Source: Cellulomonas sp. WB94 (GTDB lineage Bacteria; Actinomycetota; Actinomycetes; Actinomycetales; Cellulomonadaceae). Taken from it: DNA of 64,000 nucleotides. The notes beneath the pieces were generated by a model. The model was not told the origin of the DNA, searched no databases, and saw only the letters and a list, made by a program, of their open reading frames with translations. Shown here piece by piece: positions 24,671-33,753 of the stretch. The position numbers and the translations under genes were made by a program. Within the stretch, counting starts at the first letter, position 1; each line of letters opens with the position of its first letter. Location: assembly GCF_003115775.1 (NCBI RefSeq), contig NZ_QEES01000002.1, positions 248,001 to 312,000 of the forward strand. Direction: 5' to 3'.

Positions 24671-25129
24671 CTACCGCCCCCTGAACTGGTCGACCGGCGC
24701 GACGGCGTCGCCGCGCACGGGGATCTCGAGCGGGACGACCGAGCTCACGAACGACGGCACGAACGGCAGCCGCACCGCGAACCGCACGGTCGCCGCGACG
24801 TCGCTGCCCGGTTGCAGGCACGGGACGCTCGAGCACTCCAGCTTCAGGGACGAGGCGGGGTCGACGTCCTCGAAGCCCTGGTCGCGCAGCGCGAGGGCGA
24901 CCGCGGCGACCGCCCGGGCACTGCCCACGTCGATCGTCGAGGCTTCGGTGTACGCACGCCCGGCCTCCCCCGCGGCGCCGTCCGCGGCGAACGTCGCTGC
25001 CTGCAGCCGCCCGAGGAGCAGCACGAGGTACAGGACCGGGATCAGCAGCAGCACCGTCACGGCGAGGAACTCGACGATCGCGTTCCCGGCGTCGTCGTGA
25101 TCCGAGACCGGCCCCGTTCCCCGCCTCAT
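24671..25129 (-). CDS. TadE-like pseudopilin
   Basis: This 152-residue protein has the TadE signature at its N-terminus: [29 protein letters not shown], that is a conserved E five residues into a membrane segment after a short basic leader, then an extracellular alpha/beta part with a cysteine pair (ECSSVPC). TadE proteins are pseudopilins processed by the prepilin peptidase. The start ATG overlaps the end of the preceding TadE gene by 4 bases. A ribosome-binding site is not needed if translation is coupled. It is one of two TadE genes in this operon. Confidence 0.8.
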   Translation of the reverse strand: MRRGTGPVSDHDDAGNAIVEFLAVTVLLLIPVLYLVLLLGRLQAATFAADGAAGEAGRAYTEASTIDVGSARAVAAVALALRDQGFEDVDPASSLKLECSSVPCLQPGSDVAATVRFAVRLPFVPSFVSSVVPLEIPVRGDAVAPVDQFRGR

Positions 25130-25545
25130 GGGCCCTCGACCAGCGCATGGCCCGCCACCGTGAGCGTGCCGGCCGGCCCGACCAGTCCCGCGACCGGGAG
25201 CGGCGCGACGACCGTGACCTCGACGACATCCAGTCCGTCGATCACCGTCCGCCGCACGGTGACGTCCTGCGCGTACGCGGAGGACAACGCAGCCGCGATG
25301 AGCTGGCGCGTGCGACCGGCACCGTCCTCCGAGGTCCGGTCCGCGAGCGCCGCGTAGCGCGCACCGGCCGCCGCGCAGTCGACCAGCGTGTTGCGCACGT
25401 GCTGCGCCAGCGTGAGCTGGAGTACGCCCGCGAACACGAGGGCGACGAGGCCTCCGACGAGCGCGAAGTCGACCACGGCCGAGCCACGATCGTCAGTGCC
25501 ACGCACCGTCCTCACCCCACGTACGGCCCGGCCCCAGCGGGTCAT
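25126..25545 (-). CDS. tadE: TadE family protein
   Basis: This 139-residue protein has RGSAVVDFALVGGLVALVFAGVLQLTLAQHVRNTLVDCAAAGARYAA. The E/D after a short hydrophilic leader and the hydrophobic segment are those of TadE pseudopilins. The membrane segment spans about residues 24-45. It overlaps the next TadE gene by 4 bases (ATGA) and lies 8 bases downstream of the small pilin-like gene. Like its neighbour it is expected to be a minor subunit of the Flp pilus. Confidence 0.8.
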   Translation of the reverse strand: MTRWGRAVRGVRTVRGTDDRGSAVVDFALVGGLVALVFAGVLQLTLAQHVRNTLVDCAAAGARYAALADRTSEDGAGRTRQLIAAALSSAYAQDVTVRRTVIDGLDVVEVTVVAPLPVAGLVGPAGTLTVAGHALVEGP

Positions 25546-25552
25546 CCGGCCC

Positions 25553-25780
25553 TCACGGGACCGTCGGGCCCTTGACGCTGCTGATCGCGTCGGTGAAGAC
25601 CTGGGCCAGCGCCGGACCGGCCACGGCCCACAGGGCGATGACGAGCCCAGCGGTCATCAGGGTCACGAGCACCCAGCCGGGCACGTCGCCGCGCTCGCGG
25701 TCCTGGCCCAGACGTCCGATGAGCCCGGTCCGGAACCTCACGAGCACCGATCGCGCCCGGCTCATCCCTGCGTGTGTCAT
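25553..25780 (-). CDS. Small Flp-pilin-like membrane protein
   Basis: This 75-residue protein has a basic N-terminal half and one membrane segment, VPGWVLVTLMTAGLVIALWAVAGPALAQVF, near the C-terminus. Size and position between tadC and tadE suggest a Flp-type pilin or pseudopilin in the actinobacterial Tad locus. The typical Flp motif with E five residues after the processing glycine is not clearly present, so the role as major pilin is tentative. The start ATG 25780 could instead be the internal ATG at 25765. Confidence 0.6.
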   Translation of the reverse strand: MTHAGMSRARSVLVRFRTGLIGRLGQDRERGDVPGWVLVTLMTAGLVIALWAVAGPALAQVFTDAISSVKGPTVP

Positions 25781-25838
25781 CGTGCCTCTCCTGTTCTTCC
25801 CCGGCGGGTCGCCGGGGCTCGATGCTGCCGATGGACGG

Positions 25839-26771
25839 TCACAGCCCGCTCCGGAGCACAGCGAGGCTCGGGAACGCGGCGAACACGACGGTGACGGGCA
25901 GGATGAGGAAGACGACCGGGACCATCATCAGGACCTCCTTGCGCCCGCCGGACTCCATGAGTGCGCGCCTGCCCTGCTCGCGGACGTCCTGCGCCTGGGC
26001 GCGGAGCACGTCTGCCAGGGGTGTCCCCCGCTCGACGGCCACGGCGACTCCTTCCGCGAAGCGCGCGAGGCCGGGTAGACCCGTGCGGTCCGCGAGCCGC
26101 TCGAGCGCGGTCGTCAACGGCGTGCCCGACCGGGCGTCGGCGAGCGTCGTGGCGAGCTCACCTGACAGCTCGCCTCGCGTCGTGCGGACCACGCGTTCGA
26201 GAGCGCCGACAGCGCCCTCGCCCGCACTGACGGACAGCGCGAGGAGCTCGGCCACGGTCGGCAGCTCCGCCAGCAGGCGGGACTCTCGCGCCGTGACCTC
26301 CCGCGAGAGCTGGTAGTCGCGGGCCAGGACGCCCGTCAGCCCGGCGGCCAGGACCAGCAGGACGAGCGGAGCCGGCTGGGCGGCCCGAGTGGCAGCGAGA
26401 CTGAGCGCGAACGCCAGGCCGCCGGCAAGTCCCAGCACGCCCCAGACGACCTGCTCGGCGCGGAACTGCTCGACGGACTCGGTCCGCCCGGCCCGTTCGA
26501 GGCGACGGCGGACGTCTGCGGTCGAGGACCCGAATCGAGCGACGACCCGGACGCCGTCAGCCATGACGGGTGCGATGAGCCGCTCGAGGGTCGGGAACGG
26601 CGTCCTGACGGCCGGCGCCCGCAGCAGGGTCGAGGCCGTGCGTTGGGGGCGCAGGTAGGGCGCGAGCCGGTCGTCGAGGACGGTTCGGCGCGCGCCGAGC
26701 CGCCACCAGACGATGCCCGCACCCGCTCCGCCCAGGGCGCCGATGCCGGCACTGACCAGCGCGGCGTTCAC
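25839..26771 (-). CDS. tadC: Tad pilus assembly membrane protein TadC
   Basis: This 310-residue protein has a first membrane segment at its N-terminus (ALVSAGIGALGGAGAGIVWWRLG), two segments in the middle (VWGVLGLAGGLAFALSLA and PLVLLVLAAGLTGVL), and two near the C-terminus (KEVLMMVPVVFLILPVTVVFAAFPS). The cytoplasmic T2SF domain contains LPTVAELLALSVSAGEGAVGALERV and TGLPGLARFAEGVAVAVERGTPLADVLRAQAQD. Together with TadB it forms the inner-membrane platform driven by TadA. GTG 26771 overlaps the tadB stop by 3 bases (GTGA), so the two are coupled. Confidence 0.88.
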   Translation of the reverse strand: MNAALVSAGIGALGGAGAGIVWWRLGARRTVLDDRLAPYLRPQRTASTLLRAPAVRTPFPTLERLIAPVMADGVRVVARFGSSTADVRRRLERAGRTESVEQFRAEQVVWGVLGLAGGLAFALSLAATRAAQPAPLVLLVLAAGLTGVLARDYQLSREVTARESRLLAELPTVAELLALSVSAGEGAVGALERVVRTTRGELSGELATTLADARSGTPLTTALERLADRTGLPGLARFAEGVAVAVERGTPLADVLRAQAQDVREQGRRALMESGGRKEVLMMVPVVFLILPVTVVFAAFPSLAVLRSGL

Positions 26772-27628
26772 CGCAGCACCCGAGGGTCGGCAGGCAGCTG
26801 GCCGATGCGGGTCATCAGCACGTACGCGACGACGCTGCACGCTCCCCCGCCGACGAGGACCACGAGCCCGGCGAACGTGTCGAAGGCGCGGGCCGCCTCG
26901 GGCCGCGTGCCCAGCAGCGCGAGCACGACCCACGGCGCGGCCACAGCGATGCGGGCGGCATAGACGGTCCAGCTCTGCCGGGCCTCGAGCTCGCCCCGCG
27001 TCCGCGCGTCCTCGCGCAGGAATCCCGACAGGGTGCGCAGCAGTCGACCGAGGTCCGTCCCGCCGACGTCACGCGTGATCCGCAGCGCCTCGACGATCCG
27101 GTCGGCGACCGGGTCGGCCAACCGGGCCTTGAGCGCGTCGAGGCACTCACCGAACCGGCCGGTCGCGCGGTAGTCCTCGGCGAACGCGAGGAACGGCTCG
27201 CGGACCTCGGCGGGCCCGCGGTCACCGAGCTGGCCCAGCGCCTCGGGCAACGACAGCCCGGCACGGATGCCCGACGCGAGGTGGTCGACAACCTCCGGCC
27301 AGACGTCGCGAAGCCGGACCGCGCGGCTCCGCGCCCGGCCTCGCACCAGCGCCGTGGGTCCGGCGACGGTCATGAGCGCGAAGCAGCCGGCGATCGCGGG
27401 CGACCGCGTGACAGCGACGCCCACCAGGAGCACCAGCAGCGCGAGCATGACGCTCGTGGCGACGAGAGCGCCCGGCGTGACCTGGGGAGCGCCGGCCTGG
27501 ACGAGGAGGTCCTGCGTGCGCGCCCGCCACCGCTCACCGCGCCGCACGCGACGCTGCGGCGGGGTCCACAGCGACCACCAGACACAGGCCAGGCCAGCGC
27601 CGAGCAGGAGGCCGACGACGACGCCCAT
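26768..27628 (-). CDS. tadB: Tad pilus assembly membrane protein TadB
   Basis: This 286-residue protein has an N-terminal membrane segment (VVVGLLLGAGLACVWWSLW), two middle segments (LVATSVMLALLVLLVGVAV, IAGCFALMTVAGPTALV) and two at the C-terminus (IAVAAPWVVLALLGT and GLVVLVGGGACSVVAYVLM). The T2SF domain has VWPEVVDHLASGIRAGLSLPEALGQLG and VGGTDLGRLLRTLSGFLREDARTRGELEARQSW. It is a platform protein for pilus assembly. ATG 27628 is 7 bases after the tadA stop. Confidence 0.88.
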   Translation of the reverse strand: MGVVVGLLLGAGLACVWWSLWTPPQRRVRRGERWRARTQDLLVQAGAPQVTPGALVATSVMLALLVLLVGVAVTRSPAIAGCFALMTVAGPTALVRGRARSRAVRLRDVWPEVVDHLASGIRAGLSLPEALGQLGDRGPAEVREPFLAFAEDYRATGRFGECLDALKARLADPVADRIVEALRITRDVGGTDLGRLLRTLSGFLREDARTRGELEARQSWTVYAARIAVAAPWVVLALLGTRPEAARAFDTFAGLVVLVGGGACSVVAYVLMTRIGQLPADPRVLR

Positions 27629-27635
27629 CGCGGCC

Positions 27636-28868
27636 TCAGCGCTCGCCGCGCAGCAGCGCGGGCAGGTCGATACCGGCGTGAGCGAAGCGGTCCTGGTGCG
27701 GCGGGTAGCCGTCGCCGCGCACCAGCTCCTCGCCGCGCACGTGGTAGAGGTCCGCGATCTCGACGACGCCGTTCTCGACGCGACCGGGCACGCCCACGAT
27801 CTCCCGGACACGCCGTCGACCGCGCGCGTCGAGCCCGAGGTGCACGACGATGTCGATCGCTGCCGCGACGGTCGGCACGACGAAGCGGTCGGACACGTTC
27901 TCCCCGGCGAGGAGGGGCAGCGTGCACAGCTTGGTGAGCGCCTCGCGCGCCGAGTTGGCGTGCAGGGTGCACATGCCGGGAACGCCGGCGTTGAGCGCGA
28001 CCAGGAGGTCGAGCGCTTCCGCCTCGCGGACCTCGCCGATGATCAGGCGGTCCGGGCGCATCCGCAGCGCCTCCTTGACCAGTCGACGCAACGGGATCTC
28101 GCCCGTCCCCTCGAGGCTCGGTTGACGGCACTGGAGCGCCACCACGTCGCGGTGCCCGAGGTTGAGCTCGAAGACCTCCTCGCACGTGATGATCCGCTGC
28201 CGCGGCGGGACGGAGCCGACCAGCGCCCCGAGCATCGTCGTCTTGCCGGCCTGGGTCGATCCTGCGACGAGGACGTTGAGGCCGACTCTCACGGCGGCAT
28301 CGAGGAAGACCGCTGCGGCGGCGGGCAGCGAACCGAGGGTCACCAGGTCCTCGAGGTGGCGGGCGCGTGCGACGTACTTGCGGATGTTGACGGCCCAGTC
28401 GCGATGCGTGACGTCGGGGATGACGACGTGCAGCCGTTCCCCACCGGGCAGGCTCGCGTCGACGAACGGGCTGGACAGGTCGAGGCGACGGCCCGAAGCC
28501 TTGAGCATCTGCTCCACCAGGTCGCGGACCTGGCCCGCGGTCAGGATGGTCGTGGTGAGCTCGGGCTCGCCCCGGCGTGCGACGAAGACCTTCGACGGAG
28601 AGTTGATCCAGATCTCCTCGACCTCCGGGTCGTCGAGGTACTGCTGCAGCGGCCCGAGACCGGCAACGGCATCGATGATCGACTTCAGCGCCCCGTGCGG
28701 GTCGGCGAGCGGAGGGACCGCGCCGATCACGCTCCGCCCGTCGTAGTCGGCGAGCGCATCGGCGACGAGATCCTGGATGCCTCGGCGGTCGCGGACGGGG
28801 TCGATGCCGCGGCGGCGGATGAGCTCGCGGACCTCGGTCTCGAGGATCGCCACGCCTTCCACCGTCAC
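27636..28868 (-). CDS. tadA: Tad pilus assembly ATPase TadA/CpaF
   Basis: This 410-residue secretion ATPase powers the Flp pilus. It has a conserved N-terminal domain (GLGPLQQYLDDPEVEEIWINSPSKVFVARRG), Walker A in LVAGSTQAGKTTMLGAL, the Asp and His boxes (IITCEEVFELNL, GTGEIPLRRLVKEALRMRPDRLIIGEVREAEALDLLVALNAG) and the TLHANS motif. GTG 28868 is preferred: GGAG lies 5 bases upstream. An upstream ATG at 28949 keeps the frame but has no ribosome-binding site. It is the first gene of the operon and is divergent from the epimerase gene, with about 160 bp between. Confidence 0.92.
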   Translation of the reverse strand: MTVEGVAILETEVRELIRRRGIDPVRDRRGIQDLVADALADYDGRSVIGAVPPLADPHGALKSIIDAVAGLGPLQQYLDDPEVEEIWINSPSKVFVARRGEPELTTTILTAGQVRDLVEQMLKASGRRLDLSSPFVDASLPGGERLHVVIPDVTHRDWAVNIRKYVARARHLEDLVTLGSLPAAAAVFLDAAVRVGLNVLVAGSTQAGKTTMLGALVGSVPPRQRIITCEEVFELNLGHRDVVALQCRQPSLEGTGEIPLRRLVKEALRMRPDRLIIGEVREAEALDLLVALNAGVPGMCTLHANSAREALTKLCTLPLLAGENVSDRFVVPTVAAAIDIVVHLGLDARGRRRVREIVGVPGRVENGVVEIADLYHVRGEELVRGDGYPPHQDRFAHAGIDLPALLRGER

Positions 28869-29029
28869 CCGCGTCTCCGCTTCCGTCAGCCCACCCGAGC
28901 ACCCGGTCCGAACCGGGGCGGACCCGACAGTAGGGGACGAACCGGGCATCTCGCACCCGTCTGTCCACAGTCGGACACGTGGCGCGTCGTTCGCGCGCTC
29001 TCGCAGGCGGCGCCTACTACCGTGTGAGC

Positions 29030-29947
29030 GTGAACACTCCCGCGCCGTCCGGCCGCCAGTTCGAGCTCGTCCTGGGCGCCCAGCGCGCCACGATCGCCGA
29101 GGTCGGCGCCAGCGTGCGCGAGTACGCCGTCGGCGGGCGCGACGTCGTCCTGCCCTTCGCGGCGGACCGCATCGCCCCCGCGTTCTCCGGCGCCGTGCTG
29201 GTCCCCTGGCCGAACCGGCTGCGCGACGGCCGGTACACCTACGCGGGCGTGGACCACCAGGTCGCCCTCACCGAGCCCGACCGGTCCACGGCCCTGCACG
29301 GTCTCGTCGCCCACGCACGGTTCACCCCGGCAGCGGACGCTCCGCCGACGGCCACGTCGGTGACGCTCGAGCACCACCTCGTGCCGACCGCCGGCTACCC
29401 GTTCCCGCTGCGTACCCGCGTGATGTACACGCTGACGGACGCGGGCCTCGGCGTCACCGTCACGACGACCAACCTCGGGGACGTGACGGCGCCCTACGGC
29501 ATCGGCTTCCACCCGTGGCTCTCACCTGGCGACGCACGCGTCGACGAGTGCACGCTGCGCCTCGACGCTGACAGCCGCGTGACGGTCGACGACCGCCTGC
29601 TCCCCACCGGGACGGAGCCCGTCGCGGGGTCCTACGACCTGCGGGAGCCGCGCCTGCTCGCCGGCGTCGCCCTGGACGACGCGTTCGTCGACGTGCGGCG
29701 GGATGCGGACGGACTGTCCTGGATCCAGCTCGGCGCTCCCGACGGGCACGCGGCGGCGGTGTGGATGGACGGTTCGATGGACACCTGGCAGGTGTGCACG
29801 GGCGACGGCATCCCGGTCATCGAGCGCCGTGGCGTCGCGGCCGAGCCGATGAGCTGCATCGCGGACGCGTTCCGCACGGGTGAGCGACTCGTTCATCTCG
29901 CGCCTGGCGAGAACTACACCGTCCGCTGGGGGCTGACCCTGCTCTGA
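29030..29947 (+). CDS. Aldose 1-epimerase family protein
   Basis: This 305-residue protein interconverts alpha and beta sugar anomers or a related hexose derivative. The family motifs are LVPWPNRLRDGRYTYAG (a substrate arginine), ALHGLVAHARF (a catalytic histidine), TNLGDVTAPYGIGFHPWLS (a second histidine) and a late ENYTVRWGL. These match the actinobacterial galactose-mutarotase group. GTG 29030 is the chosen start, just before NTPAPSGRQFELVLGAQRATIAEVGASV; GTG 29024 is also possible, with TACTAC upstream, so it may be leaderless. It is monocistronic. Confidence 0.9.
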   Translation: MNTPAPSGRQFELVLGAQRATIAEVGASVREYAVGGRDVVLPFAADRIAPAFSGAVLVPWPNRLRDGRYTYAGVDHQVALTEPDRSTALHGLVAHARFTPAADAPPTATSVTLEHHLVPTAGYPFPLRTRVMYTLTDAGLGVTVTTTNLGDVTAPYGIGFHPWLSPGDARVDECTLRLDADSRVTVDDRLLPTGTEPVAGSYDLREPRLLAGVALDDAFVDVRRDADGLSWIQLGAPDGHAAAVWMDGSMDTWQVCTGDGIPVIERRGVAAEPMSCIADAFRTGERLVHLAPGENYTVRWGLTLL

Positions 29948-29955
29948 GCCGCGGC

Positions 29956-29977
29956 CCGCCCGTCATGGCGCGGGCGG
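29956..29977. terminator. Hairpin between convergent epimerase and peptidase genes
   Basis: CCGCCCG (29956-29962) and CGGGCGG (29971-29977) form a perfect 7-bp stem with an 8-base loop, 9 bases after the epimerase stop. There is no T tract, as is common in high-GC actinomycetes. Confidence 0.45.
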
Positions 29978-30066
29978 TCCAGCTCAGGTAGCCCGGCGCT
30001 CGGTGGTCGGTGCTCGTGGAGCCGCGACTCGGGGTCCACGACCTAGGCCCGCCAGGTCAGACGGCC

Positions 30067-30897
30067 TCAGCCGTAGTACTCGCCGTCCGCCTGGACGCCC
30101 TTGGAGAACTCCCAGTGCCAGCGCTCGAAGGGGCCACTGCCGCCGGGGCGTGCCCACGACGGGTTGTCCCACCCGTACGCCGGGCCGTTCTCATTGAGCC
30201 ACGTCCACTTGACGCCGGTCGTCTCTGACTTGCAGAGGTCGATGGCGAGACCCCAGCCGTGGTTGCTCTTGCCGGGGGGCGCCGCGAGGCCGCCCTTCTG
30301 CGCCTTGACGGACCGCTGCTGGGCGAGCGTGCGGTACCCGCTCTCCAGGCACATGTCCGCACCGAAGCGGGCCACGAACGCCTGGTTGAGCACAGCGAAC
30401 GACACGGCTGCATCCGCCCGGATCTGCGTGCGGCCGTCCCAGAGCGTGCACAGGTCCGAGACCTTGAGCAGGCCGTTGCTCCCGGCGGGGCGGGTCGTCC
30501 CGTCGCATCCCGGCAGGGGGTCGCGATCGTCCGACCGGCTGGCGGTGAGCGTGGAACGGACCGCGGTGGCGTCCGCCGAGACGAGGGACGCGGGCGGGAG
30601 GACGGAGAACGGCACCGAGGTCAGCGCCTCGACGGTGCCCGGAACGGTGGAGTCGGTGAGCGCGTCTGCGGCGACTGCGGCGCCTGCCGACATCGATCGC
30701 TGGCTGACCGGTACGACGACCGTGACACCGACGAGAGCGACGAGCACACCGAGCCGCGCGAGGTTCCGGCCCGGCCGACCCGTAGCGCGCTCGGCCGGGG
30801 CATGGGTCACGGATGCGCTGCGCGCCGGCTCGGACGCGCGAGCGCGACGACGCGAGGGGGCATCGGCAGATGCGGGCTCCGCACGATGCGACCCCAC
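30067..30897 (-). CDS. M15 family D-Ala-D-Ala carboxypeptidase-like protein
   Basis: This 276-residue protein has a basic N-terminus, one membrane anchor (ARLGVLVALVGVTVVVPVS, about residues 47-65), a Ser/Thr/Ala-rich stalk, and a C-terminal VanY-type M15 domain. Zinc and catalytic residues are visible: ESGYRTLAQQRS, SNHGWGLAIDL (H and D) and HWEFSK (H). Three cysteines sit near residues 154, 170 and 205. It probably trims peptidoglycan stem peptides outside the membrane. GTG 30897 is chosen because GGAGG lies 4 bases upstream; the frame extends to 31098 without homology. Confidence 0.85.
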   Translation of the reverse strand: MGSHRAEPASADAPSRRRARASEPARSASVTHAPAERATGRPGRNLARLGVLVALVGVTVVVPVSQRSMSAGAAVAADALTDSTVPGTVEALTSVPFSVLPPASLVSADATAVRSTLTASRSDDRDPLPGCDGTTRPAGSNGLLKVSDLCTLWDGRTQIRADAAVSFAVLNQAFVARFGADMCLESGYRTLAQQRSVKAQKGGLAAPPGKSNHGWGLAIDLCKSETTGVKWTWLNENGPAYGWDNPSWARPGGSGPFERWHWEFSKGVQADGEYYG

Positions 30898-31057
30898 GAC
30901 ACCTCCGAAGCTCTCGACCTGGACGACGGGTACCGCGCTCGATCGGCCGACGCGTTGGACTGCGCCAGATACCTCGGTGCGATCACGAAACAGTAACGGA
31001 TCATGGGAGCCCTTCCAAGCCCCTTGGACACTTGTCCAGGCGCGCTGGTTGTGGTAG

Positions 31058-32101
31058 TCAGCGGGGCTGCTCGCGCTGCATCGCGTCCCGAACCTCACCC
31101 ACGAGCTCTTCGAGGATGTCCTCGAGGAAGACGACGCCGACGACGCGACCGCCGTCGTCCACGCGGGCGAGGTGCGACCCTGACGCCTGCATCGCCGCGA
31201 GCGCGTCCTCGACCTCGGCCTCGGGCGTGACGGCCGCGAGCGCTCGCACGCGCCACGCGGGCACCGGGACGTACCTGGTCACGTCGTTGGCGTAGAGCAC
31301 GTCCTTGAGGTGCACGTACCCGGTGAGCTCACCCCCGGGCCCGGCGACCGGGAACCTGCTGAACCCGGTCCGGGCCACGAGCCGCTCGACGTCGTCGGGG
31401 CTCGCCCCGACCGGCACGGTCAGGAGGTCCGCGAAGGGCACCATGACGTCGGCAGCGGTCCGGTCCGAGAACTCGATCGCACCTGACAGCAGCCCTGACG
31501 AGTCGGCCAGCAACCCCTCGGCCCGCGACCGCTCGACGATCGACTGCACCTCCTGTGCGGTGAACGCCGAGGCGATCTCCGCCCGGGGCTCGACACCGAA
31601 CAGTCGCAGGACATGGTTGGCCGTCCAGTCGAGCGCGGAGACGACCGGCCGCACCACGCGCCCGACCCAGACGAGCGGCGGCCCGAACAGCAGCACGGCC
31701 TTGTCCGGTCCCGCGACGGCGAGGTTCTTCGGCACCATTTCGCCGAGCACGACGTGCAGGTACACGACGAGCACCAGGGCCACGACGAAGGCGATCGGGT
31801 GGGCCAGGCCGGTGCTCGCACCGATCGCCTCGAGGGGTCGCAGCAGAAGGTGCGCGATCGCCGGCTCCGCCACGAGACCGAGGCTCGTCGAGCACACGGT
31901 CACGCCGAGCTGCGCGACCGCCAGCATCAGCGAGACGTGCTCCATCGCCCACAGCACCGTCCTCGCGCGACGGTCGCCCGCATCGGCCAGCGGCTCGATC
32001 GAGCTACGCCGCGCGGAGATGATCGCGAACTCCGCACCGACGAAGAACGCGTTGCCCGCGAGCAGCAGCACGGCCAGCAGGAGTGCCCAGGACGTGCTCA
32101 T
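31058..32101 (-). CDS. CNNM-CBS membrane protein (HlyC/CorC family)
   Basis: This 347-residue protein has an N-terminal CNNM/DUF21 membrane domain (ALLLAVLLLAGNAFFVGAEFAIISARRSSIEPLA, VCSTSLGLVAEPAIAHLL, ALVLVVYLHVVLGEMVPKNLAVA, PLVWVGRVVRPVVSALDWTANHVLRL). Two CBS domains (about residues 210-335) follow, with VMVPFADLLTVP and FLEDILEELVGEV. The VPKNLA motif is part of the magnesium-transport core in CorC. There is no C-terminal CorC_HlyC domain, so it is the short form. It overlaps the upstream paralogue by 4 bases; the two likely work together in divalent ion export. Confidence 0.9.
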   Translation of the reverse strand: MSTSWALLLAVLLLAGNAFFVGAEFAIISARRSSIEPLADAGDRRARTVLWAMEHVSLMLAVAQLGVTVCSTSLGLVAEPAIAHLLLRPLEAIGASTGLAHPIAFVVALVLVVYLHVVLGEMVPKNLAVAGPDKAVLLFGPPLVWVGRVVRPVVSALDWTANHVLRLFGVEPRAEIASAFTAQEVQSIVERSRAEGLLADSSGLLSGAIEFSDRTAADVMVPFADLLTVPVGASPDDVERLVARTGFSRFPVAGPGGELTGYVHLKDVLYANDVTRYVPVPAWRVRALAAVTPEAEVEDALAAMQASGSHLARVDDGGRVVGVVFLEDILEELVGEVRDAMQREQPR

Positions 32102-33492
32102 CCGCGCCCACCCCCGTCGCGGCCGCGCTCGTCCCGGCCACGCTCGTCGCGGCCGCGCTCGCCGTGCCCGCGGTCGTCGTCAGGCGTCTCGCCCTCGTCG
32201 ACGGGCGCCACGGCGACCCGCTCGACCCGCCGCCCCGCCATCGCCTCGACCCGCAGCCGCACGTCGTCCGCGACCACCTCGTCGCCGACCTCGGGCACGC
32301 GGCCCAGGAGTGCCATGACCAGGCCGCCCAGGGTCTCGTACGGACCGTCCTCGGGGACGGACAGCCCGGTCGCCTCGGTCAGCTCGTCGGGCCGCAGGAG
32401 GCCCGGCAGCGCCCACGAGCCGTCGGCCCGCCGCGTGACGGTGCTGCGCCGGCGGTCGTGCTCGTCCGCGACGTCACCCACGAGCTCCTCGACGACGTCC
32501 TCGAGCGTCACGATGCCCGAGGTGCCGCCGTACTCGTCCACGACGACCGCCATCTGCATCCCGAGCTCCCGCAGCTCGACGAGCAGCGGCCCGAGGCGCA
32601 CCGTCTCGGGAACACGGGGCGCGTCGACCATGAGCGCAGCGGCGGGCACCTCGCTCCGCCGCCCGTACGGGACGCCGATGGCCCGGCGCAGGTGCACGAG
32701 CCCGACGATGTCGTCACGTCCGTCGCCGACGACCGGGAACCTCGAGTGGCCGGTCTCGCGGGCGAGGGCGACGACGTGGGACGCCGGGTCGTCCCGGCGC
32801 ACGACGACGACCCGCTGACGGTCGGTCATGACGTCGATCGCGGTGAGCTCCTCGAAGTCGAGCGAGTTCGTCAGCAGCGTGGCGGTGGACTCGTCGAGCG
32901 TGCCGACCTGCGCCGACCGGCGCACCAGCGAGGCGAGCTCCTGGGGCGAGCGGCCGCCGGACAGCTCCTCCCTGGGCTCGACCCCGACCCGGCGCAGCAA
33001 CGCGTTGGCGCTCCCGTTGAAGACGACGATGAGCGGGCGCAGCACCGTCGTGAACGTGCGCTGGAAGGTGGAGACGGCCCGCGCCGTGCCGAGCGGGCGG
33101 CTGAGCGCGAAGTTCTTCGGGACGAGCTCGCCGAACAGCATCGAGAACCCGTTGACCAGGACGAGCGCCAGCACGCCGGCGACGGCTCCACCCACCGCCC
33201 GGCCGAGCACCGAGTCCTCGAGGGGGACGCGCAGCAGCGCGATGACCGCCGGCTGGGTCGTGTACCCGAGCAGGATCGTGGTCACGGTGATGCCGACCTG
33301 CGCCCCGGACAGCTCGGTCGACAGCCGGGCGAGCGCCTTGCGGACGGACTGGCCGCGACGGTCGTCTGCCTTCGTCTTCCGGTCGACGACCCCGGGGTCG
33401 AGCGTGACGAGGGAGAACTCGCTCGCGACGAAGACGGCGGTCCCAGCGGTGAGGAGCACGCCGAGGCCGACGAGGAGCCACTCGGTCAGCAC
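32098..33492 (-). CDS. CNNM-CBS-CorC_HlyC membrane protein
   Basis: This 464-residue protein is the long form of the downstream one. The CNNM domain has LLTAGTAVFVASEFSLVTLD, VVDRKTKADDRRGQSVRKAL, GITVTTILLGYTTQPAV and VNGFSMLFGELVPKNFALS. The CBS pair covers about residues 215-340 (VEELVGDVADEHD is at its end). The C-terminal CorC_HlyC domain has GSWALPGLLRPDELTEATGLSVPEDGPYETLGGLVMALLGRVPEVGD. The tail is a low-complexity run of Arg, Gly, Glu and Asp repeats. A GTG start at 33492 is used. A role in Mg2+/Co2+ export is the family expectation. Confidence 0.9.
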   Translation of the reverse strand: MLTEWLLVGLGVLLTAGTAVFVASEFSLVTLDPGVVDRKTKADDRRGQSVRKALARLSTELSGAQVGITVTTILLGYTTQPAVIALLRVPLEDSVLGRAVGGAVAGVLALVLVNGFSMLFGELVPKNFALSRPLGTARAVSTFQRTFTTVLRPLIVVFNGSANALLRRVGVEPREELSGGRSPQELASLVRRSAQVGTLDESTATLLTNSLDFEELTAIDVMTDRQRVVVVRRDDPASHVVALARETGHSRFPVVGDGRDDIVGLVHLRRAIGVPYGRRSEVPAAALMVDAPRVPETVRLGPLLVELRELGMQMAVVVDEYGGTSGIVTLEDVVEELVGDVADEHDRRRSTVTRRADGSWALPGLLRPDELTEATGLSVPEDGPYETLGGLVMALLGRVPEVGDEVVADDVRLRVEAMAGRRVERVAVAPVDEGETPDDDRGHGERGRDERGRDERGRDGGGRG

Positions 33493-33753
33493 AGGCCACC
33501 GCCGCGGCGTGCGCTGCGGGCAGGAAGGACGCTGCAGGCAGGGATGATCAGGACAGTGTGGGAGCCGGCATGGTCGCTCCCGGGCTCGAGAGCCCGGACG
33601 GGACGCCGGCAGCTACTTGAGCTGCTCATGGTGAGTGCCATCATACGGAACGCGTCCCGGCGCCGGACGATGGCGCTGCACCTGCTGCAGCCGACCGGGT
33701 GTCGCGAGGCGTCCTGCCAGGAGTTCCACCCCTCCCTGTGCCACGCTGACCTC
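33493..33753. other. Divergent intergenic region before the response regulator
   Basis: This 261-bp stretch between divergent genes has no coding signal. It holds a perfect inverted repeat, CGGGCTC-GA-GAGCCCG at 33581-33596, and likely promoters for both sides. The palindrome could be an operator for the adjacent two-component system or a stem; neither is shown. Confidence 0.4.

Noticed and set aside
31020-31098. Extension of the M15 peptidase to 31098 so that it overlaps the CNNM gene
   Set aside because: GGAGG just before GTG 30897 and the lack of homology upstream favour the shorter start.
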